DNA of 64,000 nucleotides from Candidatus Obscuribacterales bacterium (GCA_949127735.1 CASBPX010000058.1:16847-80846); one strand, 5' to 3'. Positions 17,204-25,241 are shown, counted from the first letter of the stretch. The notes: generated by a model from the sequence alone, not told the origin. Program-made: numbers and translations.

Positions 17204-18760
17204 TTGATTCCAGAAGAACAGCAAGAACAAAAAGTTTTGCAAGAATTAGAATTGTCGTTGCCAGCCGATGACTTGCCTGATCTTGGCGAACGCTATGAGG
17301 TTCTCTCTCTTGTAGGTCGGGGCGGCATGGGAGTAGTCTACAAAGTCAAAGATAGGGCTGTAAATAAAGTATTTGCTGTCAAAGTTCTCAATCAAGATCT
17401 TGTGCAAGACAAAGTTTCAGTCAAACGTTTTGAGCAAGAGGCCAAAGCTGCCAGTGCTCTCACCCATGCCAACTTGGCTGCGGTCTATGACTATGGAGTT
17501 GCTGTTAGCGGCTGTCCTTTTTTGGTGATGGACTACCTTGATGGCCAAACCTTAGAGCAAGAACTTGCTAAAGAGGGCTATTTTGATAGCACAAGAGGCC
17601 TCGATATTTTCATTCAAATAGCTGAAGCCCTGGCTGATTCGCATTTGAAAGGTGTTATTCACCGAGATATTAAACCGGCCAATATTATTTTAGAGAAGTC
17701 GGAAAACGGCTCTGACTTTGTCAAACTGGTCGATTTTGGCATAGCTAAAGTTTTACCAAGTGAACAAAAAGCACATGAGAATCTCACTCAGACAGGAGAT
17801 ATTTTTGGCAGCCCACTGTACATGTCGCCAGAGCAATGCCAAGGCAATATGCAAGATCGGCGTTCAGATATCTATTCACTGGGTTGTTTGATGTATGAGA
17901 CTCTGACTGGCGTAAAGCCATTCGCTGCGGCCAATCCGATTAAGGTAATTCTTCGGCACATTAACGAAGATCCGGCACCAATTTCGGCTCTTACAGGCAT
18001 GGCCAATCTTCCCGCTCCGTTTAAAGTGCCTGGTGATTTAGCCAAAGTGGTGCAGCGTTGTTTAGTTAGAGACCCCGATCAGCGCTATCAGTCGGCCTAT
18101 GATCTGGTTAACGACCTTAAGCTTATCCGCGATGGTGAAAAAGTAAAATTTCCGCGGTCGTTAGCAGTTGGCAATGCAAATTATTCAAAGACGAATGGCC
18201 GGGTTGTTCTGGCCTTATTGTTAGTTCTCCTGGCAGTGGCCTGCTTCTTTATCGATCGAGTAAGAGAGGCCGCTGCTCTTCGGTCAGTGAGCACTGTCGG
18301 TCGCCCGATTGCTGGACCCACAAATCAATTTGCTGACGCCCTAGATTTTGATAGTAAGTCGTTTTCTTATTTTAGTTCTGGCCAATACGATAAAGCCGCT
18401 CCTCTTTTAGAGTTTGGCACCAAGGTTTATAGAGATAGTATCGCCGCCGATTTGAAGAAAGGTGATGATGAAGCATTTCGCCGTGACAGCGCTTTGCTCA
18501 ATGAAAATTTTCAACACATTGGCAAGTGCTACATGATGATGGCTCGCCAGTCGACAGCCAGCGGAGAAAGTGCTGAAGCGGTTGAATATCTCAAAAAAGC
18601 GAAGGCAAACTATGACCTCGCAATGCCTTTTTATAAACGATATGGCAATTATTCGGGCGGTCAGATGAATGAGTTTGTCACTGATTTTGCCGAGGTTTTG
18701 GGCAAGCTAGGCTTGCAAACTGAACTTAAGCAGCTGAAAGAGCTGGCCGCAAGTCGTTGA
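17204..18760 (+). CDS. membrane serine/threonine protein kinase with extracytoplasmic helical-repeat region
   Basis: A 518-residue Hanks-type kinase. It shows the glycine loop VGRGGMGVVY (~38-46), catalytic Lys60 in FAVKVL, HRDIKPAN with Asp155 and Asn160, DFG at 177-179 and MSPE at 207-210 with GSPLY before it, so it looks active. A membrane helix (VVLALLLVLLAVACFFI) at ~334-350 is followed by ~165 residues with TPR-like helical repeats (DFDSKSFSYFSSGQYDKAAP). The start is a TTG at 17204, the only usual start after an upstream in-frame TGA; no ribosome site is obvious, so the exact start is uncertain. It would phosphorylate proteins on Ser/Thr in response to an outside signal. Confidence 0.9.
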   Translation: MIPEEQQEQKVLQELELSLPADDLPDLGERYEVLSLVGRGGMGVVYKVKDRAVNKVFAVKVLNQDLVQDKVSVKRFEQEAKAASALTHANLAAVYDYGVAVSGCPFLVMDYLDGQTLEQELAKEGYFDSTRGLDIFIQIAEALADSHLKGVIHRDIKPANIILEKSENGSDFVKLVDFGIAKVLPSEQKAHENLTQTGDIFGSPLYMSPEQCQGNMQDRRSDIYSLGCLMYETLTGVKPFAAANPIKVILRHINEDPAPISALTGMANLPAPFKVPGDLAKVVQRCLVRDPDQRYQSAYDLVNDLKLIRDGEKVKFPRSLAVGNANYSKTNGRVVLALLLVLLAVACFFIDRVREAAALRSVSTVGRPIAGPTNQFADALDFDSKSFSYFSSGQYDKAAPLLEFGTKVYRDSIAADLKKGDDEAFRRDSALLNENFQHIGKCYMMMARQSTASGESAEAVEYLKKAKANYDLAMPFYKRYGNYSGGQMNEFVTDFAEVLGKLGLQTELKQLKELAASR

Positions 18761-18868
18761 AGCGTTATCAAAAGCTTCTCTGACTTTTGTCGGCAATTTA
18801 TTGAACTGTGCGGTGATGTACCAGATCAAAGGATGTGTGTCGGTAACTAGTAGCGATGCCGCTTTCAT
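18707..18868 (-). pseudogene. truncated PIN toxin (VapC remnant)
   Basis: ATG 18868 overlaps the TGA of the antitoxin gene (ATGA), as in type II loci. The translation begins MKAASLLVTDTHPLIWYITA, then FNKLPTKVREAFDN, a PIN-domain N-terminus with the first Asp, but after about 35 residues it runs into the antisense of the kinase gene end (18760) and stops at 18707. The conserved Glu and later Asp residues of PIN nucleases are absent. The toxin is therefore cut off at the edge of the kinase gene and cannot be an active nuclease. Confidence 0.7.
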
Positions 18869-19173
18869 ATTTCTCGCGCCGAATTAGCCAGTGACTCAAA
18901 GACAAGAGCAGCGATTTCGTTGCTTCCAGACTCTAGCTCCCCAACAAGAACCGCAGAGCCGGCTAGTTGGCGCTTCGGCTCAAAAGACTCGCCAGCTCGC
19001 GCCAGCAAGTACAGATAGTCTTTATAGCTCAGCATGACTGCTGCAACCTTTCCGTAATCAGTGACTTCTATGACACCGCCATATTTTAGGAGTCTTTCGA
19101 TTAAAGGTGCAAACTGTTCTCTAGCTTGGGCTTTGCCTAGCCTTTTGAATTTTTTATTTTGTGCCATAACCAT
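18865..19173 (-). CDS. orphan Phd/YefM-like antitoxin
   Basis: A 102-residue protein: LGKAQAREQFAPLIERLLKY, then GGVIEVTDYGKVAAVMLSYK and DYLYL. This matches the antitoxin core (x-x-A-R-x-x-x-x-x-L-I ... hhIT-x-x-G-K-x-x-A-V-L-x-x-x-x-Y). In-frame ATGs at 19173 and 19167 both allow a start. Its proper partner, a PIN toxin, survives only as a fragment overlapping its stop. It may persist as a solo regulator or as protection against related toxins. Confidence 0.75.
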   Translation of the reverse strand: MVMAQNKKFKRLGKAQAREQFAPLIERLLKYGGVIEVTDYGKVAAVMLSYKDYLYLLARAGESFEPKRQLAGSAVLVGELESGSNEIAALVFESLANSAREI

Positions 19174-19198
19174 GACTCTCTATGATGTACAAAATGTA

Positions 19199-20023
19199 TT
19201 AAGCACGCCCTGCCACGAAAATAAACTCCGGGCTCATTGAATCGGCCAGGCTAAAATCCCAATTGCCAAAGACCTTTTCGATCACAAACCCAGCATCAAC
19301 CAGTGATTTCTCAAGTTGGTTGCGGTCACGAAAACGCAGTTCGTTTATGGAGATCAGTTTGTCTCCGGTGCCAGGAAAAAAATAGTGAATCTCATAGCTC
19401 ACGCGATTACCGTTTACTGCAATGAGTTGAGCCCACCATTCTACGTCTCCGGCTGTTTGGTCATGCACCGTGCGGCGGTTAGTGGCGGAAGGCCAATCAA
19501 TGTGAGCGGCGTGATTAGTGGCGTCGATGGCAGCACTTTCTTTAAACCAGGGTTGCACCACAGGGTTGCGACATTCAAAAGCAAAGTGACCGCCAGGTTT
19601 GAGCGCTTTGTATATCGATGAAAGCGCCGCCTGCCAGTCAGCGTCATTGAGAAAAAACTGAGCGACGTGCCCGGTCATGATGGCGAGGTCGGCGTTCAGC
19701 GTTTTCGTTTCTTCTAGAGCGCCCAGGCTATCTAAGTTTTCTACGCCACCATGAATGAATCTGATCGGTGAGTCATAGACGCGCTCAAGTGTGCGTTCAA
19801 TCATGGCTAAAGAAGGTTCAATGGCGATGAGCTTGTGGCCCTGTTTTGACAGCTCGTAAGTCAATAGACCAGTGCCGCAGCCGATATCAATAATAGTGGT
19901 GGCACTGAGTTTCTTGGCGAGTTCAATGTAAAAGTCTTTGTATTCGTCAATGCAGTTAACGGTGTCGTAAATTGCCACTAGCTGTGGCTCGGAGAATTCG
20001 CTGTAGTTAGGTTTCGCTTGCAT
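19199..20023 (-). CDS. SAM-dependent class I methyltransferase
   Basis: A 274-residue protein from ATG 20023; the longer frame to 20188 overlaps the upstream gene and looks non-coding. Motif I is TIIDIGCGTGLLTYELSKQG (the E/DxGxGxG SAM loop), the following strand end is KLIAIEPSLAMIERT, and LKPGGHFAFECRNP is motif III. The C-terminal half (YFFPGTGDKLISINELRFRD, VDAGFVIEKVFGNWDF) is a typical substrate region of small-molecule methyltransferases. The substrate is unknown. The gene follows the heptad-repeat membrane protein by 13 nt on the same strand and is probably co-transcribed. Confidence 0.88.
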   Translation of the reverse strand: MQAKPNYSEFSEPQLVAIYDTVNCIDEYKDFYIELAKKLSATTIIDIGCGTGLLTYELSKQGHKLIAIEPSLAMIERTLERVYDSPIRFIHGGVENLDSLGALEETKTLNADLAIMTGHVAQFFLNDADWQAALSSIYKALKPGGHFAFECRNPVVQPWFKESAAIDATNHAAHIDWPSATNRRTVHDQTAGDVEWWAQLIAVNGNRVSYEIHYFFPGTGDKLISINELRFRDRNQLEKSLVDAGFVIEKVFGNWDFSLADSMSPEFIFVAGRA

Positions 20024-20036
20024 TTCTGAAAGTGTC

Positions 20037-20942
20037 CTACTTGTCTTTAATACCGGCTTCGGCTGTATTGATACGGTCGGCTTCGCGGTAGGGAAATTTG
20101 GCAAGTCGAGACTGTTTAAACAACCATACGGCAGTACTCGCCAGTAGAATTGCCCCAAAGACAATCGCCAGGCTGAGATAAACGGCAATGTCTAAAGCCG
20201 ACTGTTTAACAAATTTCAATTCATCGGCAAGTGTCGAAACTTTATCTTGTAATTTATCAACGGAATTTCCAAGTTTGTCGAATCGAGGAAGAAGCTGATT
20301 TACCCCAGTTTCTAAATTTCCCAAAGGTTTCCCAATGCTTTGCAGTGGTGCGTGCAGTTCATTCAATGGGCTGGCCAATCGATCAAGCGGTTTTTGCAGT
20401 GAGCCTGTTGATCTGGTAACGGCCTCGAGCGGTGCTTGCAGGCCTCTGACCGGACTGGCGAGATCTCTCAAAGGCTTGTCTAAATTTGTCAGCGGCGTCG
20501 CCAGGTCTTTCAACGGTTTTTCCAGCTTGCTGATGGGCTGATGTAACTCTGTGATTGGCTTTGCGAGCCCGGTCAAAGGCTTATTTAGATTCTCAATAGA
20601 CGGTTTTAAGTTAGTGATCGAATTATCAACGCCTCGAATTGGAGCACTTAAATCTTTAAGCGGCTCCTGCAGGCCGCGCAGACTTTCCTCTGTACCGCGC
20701 AGTGGTATGCCGACAGTGTCAGTGATGGGATTGAAAAATGCAGTTTTTTTTGGTGCAAAAAACTTAAACGGGCTCTTCTTCTGAATAACGACTTTGTTTG
20801 CCGTTTCAGAATTGCTAGTCAGTACATTAGATGTTTCATATTTCTCGGACGAATCGGCAAAAGCAGGCGAAATGCACGCGCATGTCAAAAGCGCCAGTGG
20901 GAGTCTTCGCCACGCCCAGTAGTTGTCTTCGATCCTATTCAT
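20037..20942 (-). CDS. membrane-anchored heptad-repeat protein
   Basis: A 301-residue protein. ATG 20942 has GAGAGGCGAATA directly upstream, so it is preferred to the ATG at 21032. The N-terminus has a signal or anchor (LPLALLTCACISPAFA). Residues ~75-230 are a near-perfect seven-residue repeat of the form L-x-x-P-L/I-x-x, for example LNKPLTGLAKPITELHQPIS and then KLEKPLKDLATPLTNL, about 20 copies. A shorter coil (KLGNSVDKLQDKVSTLADEL) and a C-terminal membrane helix (YLSLAIVFGAILLASTAVWL) with a basic tail follow. The proline at a fixed place makes a plain coiled coil unlikely. Likely a periplasmic rod or spacer anchored in the membrane; no family was recognised. Confidence 0.75.
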   Translation of the reverse strand: MNRIEDNYWAWRRLPLALLTCACISPAFADSSEKYETSNVLTSNSETANKVVIQKKSPFKFFAPKKTAFFNPITDTVGIPLRGTEESLRGLQEPLKDLSAPIRGVDNSITNLKPSIENLNKPLTGLAKPITELHQPISKLEKPLKDLATPLTNLDKPLRDLASPVRGLQAPLEAVTRSTGSLQKPLDRLASPLNELHAPLQSIGKPLGNLETGVNQLLPRFDKLGNSVDKLQDKVSTLADELKFVKQSALDIAVYLSLAIVFGAILLASTAVWLFKQSRLAKFPYREADRINTAEAGIKDK

Positions 20943-21153
20943 TATTCGCCTCTCTTTAATGTTCAGCTCGGGCAGCAAAGCAGCGACCGGCGGGATTCGC
21001 AAGCATCTACCGCAATTACTAGTTGAACGCAATACGTTAGTATAACATGCTACTCTCAGCCATCAGGTCCAATTGCTCACGCCCCATTAACAGACGCACC
21101 ATCTGCGGTGGCGCATCGGATGCGAGCGTTGGTGCCTGTTTTCCATAAGTCAG

Positions 21154-21792
21154 GTGTTTAAATTGCTTTTTCAGGCCGATGTAGAAACGTTTGTTAAAAA
21201 TCAATTGGCGGACAATGAAGAACTGGTTGCAGTTAGTTGGCGTAAACGAACAAGTTCAGCTCGCATTAAGGAAGCCGCTCAAGGAATCGCCGCGCTGTTC
21301 CTTTTTATTTTCTTGATAGTTTTTTTTCATCCAATGAAGGGCGGACACTTGTGGGCTCTGCATGATCGATTGACCGCTGCCATTGCTTTTTTTGTGGTGG
21401 CTGCAATAGTTTTTCTTCTCTATTGCCTTAATCTCTATAGAGTTTCGGACAGACGAGTGTGCGCTATCACTAACCAACGGATCATCATATTTGAATTTAG
21501 AGCACCAGTTCAAACTTTCACCGCAACCGATCTCAACGGGCCGAGACTGAGGCACAAAAGAGATATTCACTACGACTCTGTACGGTCCTCACGAACCCTG
21601 CCCCAAAATGATGGTAGCGGACTCTTGATTCTCGAAGTCTACAGCGATTTCAAGCCCAAAAATCCCGCTAATCGCCCATGGACTCAGTTGCAGCTGGAGC
21701 TGGAAAATGTGGCCGCCATCGCTGGTTTTACTCCGCTTGCCGGTTATTCTTCACCACGCAAGATTGACCCAGATCACAAAGACAGATCTTGA
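21154..21792 (+). CDS. two-helix membrane protein with bacterial PH-like region
   Basis: A 212-residue protein starting at GTG 21154 (ribosome site weak). Two membrane helices (IAALFLFIFLIVFFHP and AAIAFFVVAAIVFLLYCLNL) are followed by YRVSDRRVCAITNQRIIIFE, the pattern ...-Y-xlTdqRvii of bacterial PH-domain (YdbS/DUF304-like) proteins. The C-terminus has LILEVYSDFKPKNP and QLQLELENVAAIAG. Function is unknown; such proteins sit in the cytoplasmic membrane. It ends exactly where a kinase-like fragment begins in another frame, so its tail may border a deletion. Confidence 0.6.
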   Translation: MFKLLFQADVETFVKNQLADNEELVAVSWRKRTSSARIKEAAQGIAALFLFIFLIVFFHPMKGGHLWALHDRLTAAIAFFVVAAIVFLLYCLNLYRVSDRRVCAITNQRIIIFEFRAPVQTFTATDLNGPRLRHKRDIHYDSVRSSRTLPQNDGSGLLILEVYSDFKPKNPANRPWTQLQLELENVAAIAGFTPLAGYSSPRKIDPDHKDRS

Positions 21793-21922
21793 AACCAGAG
21801 TGCCTGTATCGATGTCTGAAGCAGCGCCAGATTTAGATTTTCCGCAACAGCTCGACGACATTGTGGCGCGATTATTGGCCAAATCACCAGAGCAGCGCTA
21901 TGATTCAGAAATAAGTGAGTAA
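21791..21922 (+). pseudogene. remnant of a serine/threonine kinase C-lobe
   Basis: The frame right after the stop of the preceding gene codes RVPVSMSEAAPDLDFPQQLD then DIVARLLAKSPEQRYDS. This is the end of a Hanks kinase domain (P-x-sxxxPdlxhPxxLdxIVxxhLaKxPexRyxS); compare the ending DLAKVVQRCLVRDPDQRYQS in the intact kinase at 17204-18760. No catalytic motifs are left. It is a tail-only fragment, so the bulk of a second kinase was deleted here. Confidence 0.65.
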
Positions 21923-21925
21923 TCG

Positions 21926-22156
21926 ATGTCTAACTTCAAGCAGTATGAGCTTACAGAAGCGGAGGAAGCACTTGTGCTCGCCGCACTTAAGCGCATGCTT
22001 GTTTGCGGACGATACAGCCGAGTACCCGGCGCAAAACTCATTGATTTTCAACTGCTCGTTGCGAAATTTAGTAACAAAAGATTGGTTCGCGTTGGTCGAA
22101 AGAACGTGCTGCTAGACATGGAAGAAGTTAAGGCGAGGCCGCCTGAACAGTGGTAA
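21926..22156 (+). CDS. small hypothetical protein
   Basis: A 76-residue frame starting at ATG 21926, 3 nt after the stop of the kinase fragment and behind AGTGAGTAATCG. The protein is basic at its centre (YSRVPGAKLIDFQLLVAKFS, NKRLVRVGRKNVLLDMEE) with a helical start (ELTEAEEALVLAALKRML). No signal peptide or membrane segment. A small nucleic-acid-binding protein would fit the charge, but no family was recognised. A competing frame at 21915-22115 looks less protein-like. Confidence 0.45.
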   Translation: MSNFKQYELTEAEEALVLAALKRMLVCGRYSRVPGAKLIDFQLLVAKFSNKRLVRVGRKNVLLDMEEVKARPPEQW

Positions 22157-22236
22157 AAAGTATAAATTGCGATGGCTAATGCCGCCGGTGTTGATACTGT
22201 ATACGGTGCCCGTTGGGAACGCACGGCGGCCATACG

Positions 22237-23541
22237 CTAGTGATAAAACCGCAATAAATTGTGCTCGCGATCAACTTTATAACGCCAGCCGTCCATAAGG
22301 TCTTGACCCAGGGCGCAACCAGCATGGCCACCAATTAAAATAGGAAATCCTTCCCTTACCATACCGCCAATTCTGATGGTCACGTAAGCTCGTTGCATTG
22401 TGACATCGCCGCCCACTCCCGACATGTGAACTACTTCACCACTGGGCTGTATTCCAAGACGGGTCGCATCGCTGGCCCCGATAATTGTATTGGCAGCGCC
22501 TGTATCGATAAAAGCTTGGGCTGCCTGGCTATTCATAGTTAATGAGATGTAGTCGTCTTTGCCTATTTTCTTCAGCGGAATATCGTACATGGGGTTGATA
22601 TCACTAGTTTTTACGGCAAGTGTCTTTTTTAAATCTACCCGGCAACCTTTGTCATCAATTTCGTATTGATAGCCCCTGACAAAATCTTGTCCGATCAAAT
22701 TTTGGCCAAAGTGACTGGTGCTTTCTTGCATTGTGATATTTAAACGGCGAGTCAAGGTGCCCAGTTTAACCTCGGCAGGTATTATCGACGTCGCCACAGT
22801 TACTCCGGCCCAGCCTCTTGCGCCCCGTCCCTCTTTTGCTGCGTTTAAGTCGAGCCCGGCGTCCTTCAACTGATCGCGGTAGAAAAAGGCGGTTGCGCCA
22901 GTGTCAAACAATGCTTTGACGGGGTGGCCGTTCACCATAAGATCGACTTCCATGTGCCCTTGAGCGCCCTTCTTGTAATAGAAATGAGCGGTGTCTGGAA
23001 GAGTAGCCAGCTCTTTAGTCAATTCTACCTTTGCCGCCAAAGAAGGCGCTTTGTCATCATCATCGTCGTCGTCGGCAGGTTTGCTTGCGGCTGATTGGCT
23101 TCCACCTTTAGATACAGGCCCCGAGCCGCTTGCACTGGCTGCGCTTCCACCAGACTCGGTATTTGTGCTTGCCGTTTGCGGCATCACGAACGAAGGATCG
23201 AGGCCTTTGAGCGCTACTGCTGCTCTTTTTCCGGCCTCTGTTGAAGGGAAGTATTGCGCAGTGGTTTTGTAGCGACTTTTGGCCATGGCCCAGTTTTTCA
23301 ATTGGTGAAAACAGAGCGCATCGTAGTACCAGAGCAAAGGGTCGTTTTGTGTTTTCTTCAAGCCCTCTTCAAAGCACGTCGAGGCCCTGGCGAAATCGCC
23401 TTTTTTATAGAATTGCAGGCCCATTTCGTATGGTGTTCCTGCCGCTTGGGCACTAGTTGTCGAAGCTACAACAAGGGCGAGAATAGTCAAAATGCGGATT
23501 TTCAATTTTATCTCTTGTGAATGTTCAGCCAAAAATAGCAT
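22237..23541 (-). CDS. secreted TPR protein with two retropepsin-like aspartyl protease domains
   Basis: A 434-residue protein. After a signal peptide (IRILTILALVVASTTSAQA) comes a short TPR region (YEMGLQFYKKGDFARASTCF, WYYDALCFHQLKNWAMAKSR), then a Ser/Gly/Ala linker with seven Asp in a row. Two domains with aspartyl-protease signatures follow: ALFDTGATAFF with Asp213 and NLIGQDF, then AFIDTGAANTIIG with Asp346 and ALGQDLMDG. Each has the DTGA plus hhG-x-D pattern of retropepsin-like clan AA enzymes, so the pair could form one active site within one chain. The start may be ATG 23541 or, better for the signal peptide, TTG 23505 after AAGAGATAAAA. Probably a periplasmic or secreted protease; activity is inferred from family. 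Confidence 0.8.
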   Translation of the reverse strand: MLFLAEHSQEIKLKIRILTILALVVASTTSAQAAGTPYEMGLQFYKKGDFARASTCFEEGLKKTQNDPLLWYYDALCFHQLKNWAMAKSRYKTTAQYFPSTEAGKRAAVALKGLDPSFVMPQTASTNTESGGSAASASGSGPVSKGGSQSAASKPADDDDDDDKAPSLAAKVELTKELATLPDTAHFYYKKGAQGHMEVDLMVNGHPVKALFDTGATAFFYRDQLKDAGLDLNAAKEGRGARGWAGVTVATSIIPAEVKLGTLTRRLNITMQESTSHFGQNLIGQDFVRGYQYEIDDKGCRVDLKKTLAVKTSDINPMYDIPLKKIGKDDYISLTMNSQAAQAFIDTGAANTIIGASDATRLGIQPSGEVVHMSGVGGDVTMQRAYVTIRIGGMVREGFPILIGGHAGCALGQDLMDGWRYKVDREHNLLRFYH

Positions 23542-23627
23542 GGTTATCGATTTTTCGCCAAATGGCTGGCAATCTTTCTGTATGATGGATTTGTGTGACT
23601 AGCTAATTCTATGAATGAAAACTACCA

Positions 23628-24260
23628 GTGAATTTGAATAGAGCTACCCTTATAGCGCAGGTCGCCGCCTTTGAGCGGGAAAATGGTCGTGTGCCAAACC
23701 TTAAAGAATTGGCCAGGAGTTTGAAGATGCAGAGTTCTGATTTAAGAGCCTTTATCGGGAGAATTTCGCTAGACCAAAAGACCGAGGGAACCTCAGCCTT
23801 CGGCGCTAGTTTGCGAGAAATTCTTGTGGGAAAACGCGCCGACGAAGGTGGTTTCGAAGCGGATCTGGTACGAGCTAAATATAGGCAAGTGTCCGACGCT
23901 CTTCCGCCTGTTGCCATTCTAGTCGATTATGGCGCTCGCAAATATCAGCTCGAGAAAAGGGCACGCGATGTTGCGAAAAAATATGCTCCACCTTTACTTA
24001 AGATAATTAGGATGCGTTATTCAATCGACGCCAATGATTACAAAATCAAGCTTGTTAGTGTCAAAAAGTTGCTTGAGAAAGGTTATGAAATAAGTTTGAT
24101 AGTAGCACTGGTAGGGCGTGAAATTCAGCATTTTGACGCTGCTCGGGCTCTCTTGCAACGCTTTGCTGATGACCTGGGCGAACTGGCAGTGTGGCGGGAG
24201 GATCCGAAAATCGAAGGTAAAACAGCCACCATGTTTTTGACTCCAGCGAAGCGTGGTTAG
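23628..24260 (+). CDS. hypothetical protein with N-terminal helix-turn-helix-like region
   Basis: A 210-residue protein, start GTG 23628 with no clear ribosome site. The first 60 residues (NRATLIAQVAAFERENGRVP, NLKELARSLKMQSSDLRAFI) look like a winged or simple helix-turn-helix of the sort seen in replication and plasmid proteins. The rest is basic and helical (RARDVAKKYAPPLLKIIRMR, DANDYKIKLVSVKKLLEKGY). There is no signal peptide. No family was recognised with confidence. It stands alone, divergent from the protease gene. Confidence 0.55.
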   Translation: MNLNRATLIAQVAAFERENGRVPNLKELARSLKMQSSDLRAFIGRISLDQKTEGTSAFGASLREILVGKRADEGGFEADLVRAKYRQVSDALPPVAILVDYGARKYQLEKRARDVAKKYAPPLLKIIRMRYSIDANDYKIKLVSVKKLLEKGYEISLIVALVGREIQHFDAARALLQRFADDLGELAVWREDPKIEGKTATMFLTPAKRG

Positions 24261-24290
24261 GTCGTTCTCGCAATACTGATTGGTCGACTA

Positions 24291-24608
24291 CTAGGCATTG
24301 GACGAGGTGGCATGATTATCGCCGTAACAGTTATCCCCATAACAGTCTCGAAAAACTAGAGCGACCATCGTGCCCGCGCAAATCAAGCCACCACTAAAAC
24401 CGGCACGATCGTGGGCGATCAAAGGCACCAGATGAGGATTAATTGCGGCAATCTGAGCAGCAGTCATTTGCAAATGAACCAAGTCTTCTGCTACAGAAAC
24501 AGAAGTCATTCCAAGAGTCATAATTACCCTACCAGCGCCCATCATGCCCACCAACCAGATAAACAGAATACGAAAAAACCGAAGGTTAGTAGCTATTTTT
24601 GCCACCAT
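24291..24608 (-). CDS. small membrane protein, possibly C-terminally shortened
   Basis: A 105-residue frame with a membrane helix at RILFIWLVGMMGAGRVIMTL, then SVAEDLVHLQMTAAQIAAIN and HLVPLIAHDRAGFSGGLICA and a second hydrophobic stretch (TMVALVFR). The pattern M-T-x-x-x-I/L-x-x-I-N ... L-I-A-H-D-R-A-G-F-G-G is known from a family of uncharacterised integral membrane proteins that continue for one or two more helices. Here the protein instead ends in CYGDNCYGDNHATSSNA, including a duplicated CYGDN, so a 3' change or frameshift is likely. Confidence 0.5.
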   Translation of the reverse strand: MVAKIATNLRFFRILFIWLVGMMGAGRVIMTLGMTSVSVAEDLVHLQMTAAQIAAINPHLVPLIAHDRAGFSGGLICAGTMVALVFRDCYGDNCYGDNHATSSNA

Positions 24609-24677
24609 CAGTGATGCCTAATTTTTACTCGAGAAGGAAGAGCTTGCTTAAGGTGAAGGGTATCTTGCCTCCTTAAA

Positions 24678-24726
24678 ATAAGGCATAGCTTATTAAAGTG
24701 CTGACAAAACATAAGCTATGCCTTAT
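24678..24726 (+). promoter_or_regulatory. 16-bp inverted repeat, probable operator of the mobile-mystery A/B locus
   Basis: ATAAGGCATAGCTTAT (24678-24693) and ATAAGCTATGCCTTAT (24711-24726) are perfect reverse complements separated by 17 nt. A shorter third copy, ATAAGCTA, lies near 24743. They stand just upstream of an XRE-type regulator gene, where an autoregulating antitoxin would bind. The flanking AT-rich sequence suits a promoter. Confidence 0.65.
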
Positions 24727-24764
24727 GATATTGCTATGAAAATATAAGCTAGAGGTTGTGTATT

Positions 24765-25241
24765 GTGGTTCGAAAAGGCAGAACAATCAATCTCAGAAGG
24801 CGTCAACTAGACAAGGCTCTGGGGCCATCGACATTGCTTAAAGACGTACCAGTGTATAAACTAGGTCTGATTAGAGAAATTCGACTAGCGCTCGCAATGA
24901 CTGCAACGCAATTGGGCGGCCGGCTGGGAATTACTCAACCGGCTGTAACTCAACTCGAACTAAGTGAACAAGCAGGTACAATTTCACTGAATACACTAAG
25001 AAAGGTTGCAGAAGAACTCGATTGCAGACTGATCTATGCCTTGGTACCAAAGCGCTCTTTAGAGTTAGATGTGGAAGAGCAAGCGAGAAAGGCGGCGTTA
25101 AAGCTCGTCGCCAAAGTCTCGCATAGCATGGCATTGGAGGATGAGAGCATATCTTCGGTGGAAAGAAGTAAGCGAGTTTTGGAACTGGCTAGAGAACTAG
25201 TAGCAGACGCTAAGTCAGACATCTGGGATTGTGAGGGGTGA
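24765..25241 (+). CDS. XRE-family regulator, mobile mystery protein A type
   Basis: A 158-residue protein. REIRLALAMTATQLGGRLGI then TQPAVTQLELSEQAGTISLN and TLRKVAEELDCRLIYALVPK is the helix-turn-helix of the mobile mystery protein A family, followed by the conserved ARKAALKLVAKVSHSMALED tail. The start is probably GTG 24765, about 9 nt after AGAGG; TTG 24756 is possible. Its stop overlaps the start of the Fic gene (TGATG). The family always pairs with a Fic-domain protein and behaves like an antitoxin/repressor; the inverted repeats upstream fit self-regulation. Confidence 0.85.
   Translation: MVRKGRTINLRRRQLDKALGPSTLLKDVPVYKLGLIREIRLALAMTATQLGGRLGITQPAVTQLELSEQAGTISLNTLRKVAEELDCRLIYALVPKRSLELDVEEQARKAALKLVAKVSHSMALEDESISSVERSKRVLELARELVADAKSDIWDCEG

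Noticed and set aside
17003..17242. Minus-strand 79-residue frame between VapB and the kinase gene
   Set aside because: It overlaps the antitoxin start and the kinase start, has no good ribosome site, and only its middle looks protein-like.
20300..20700. Repeated DNA in the heptad-repeat gene as a mobile or CRISPR-like repeat
   Set aside because: The periodicity is 21 nt and follows the protein heptad; third codon positions vary.
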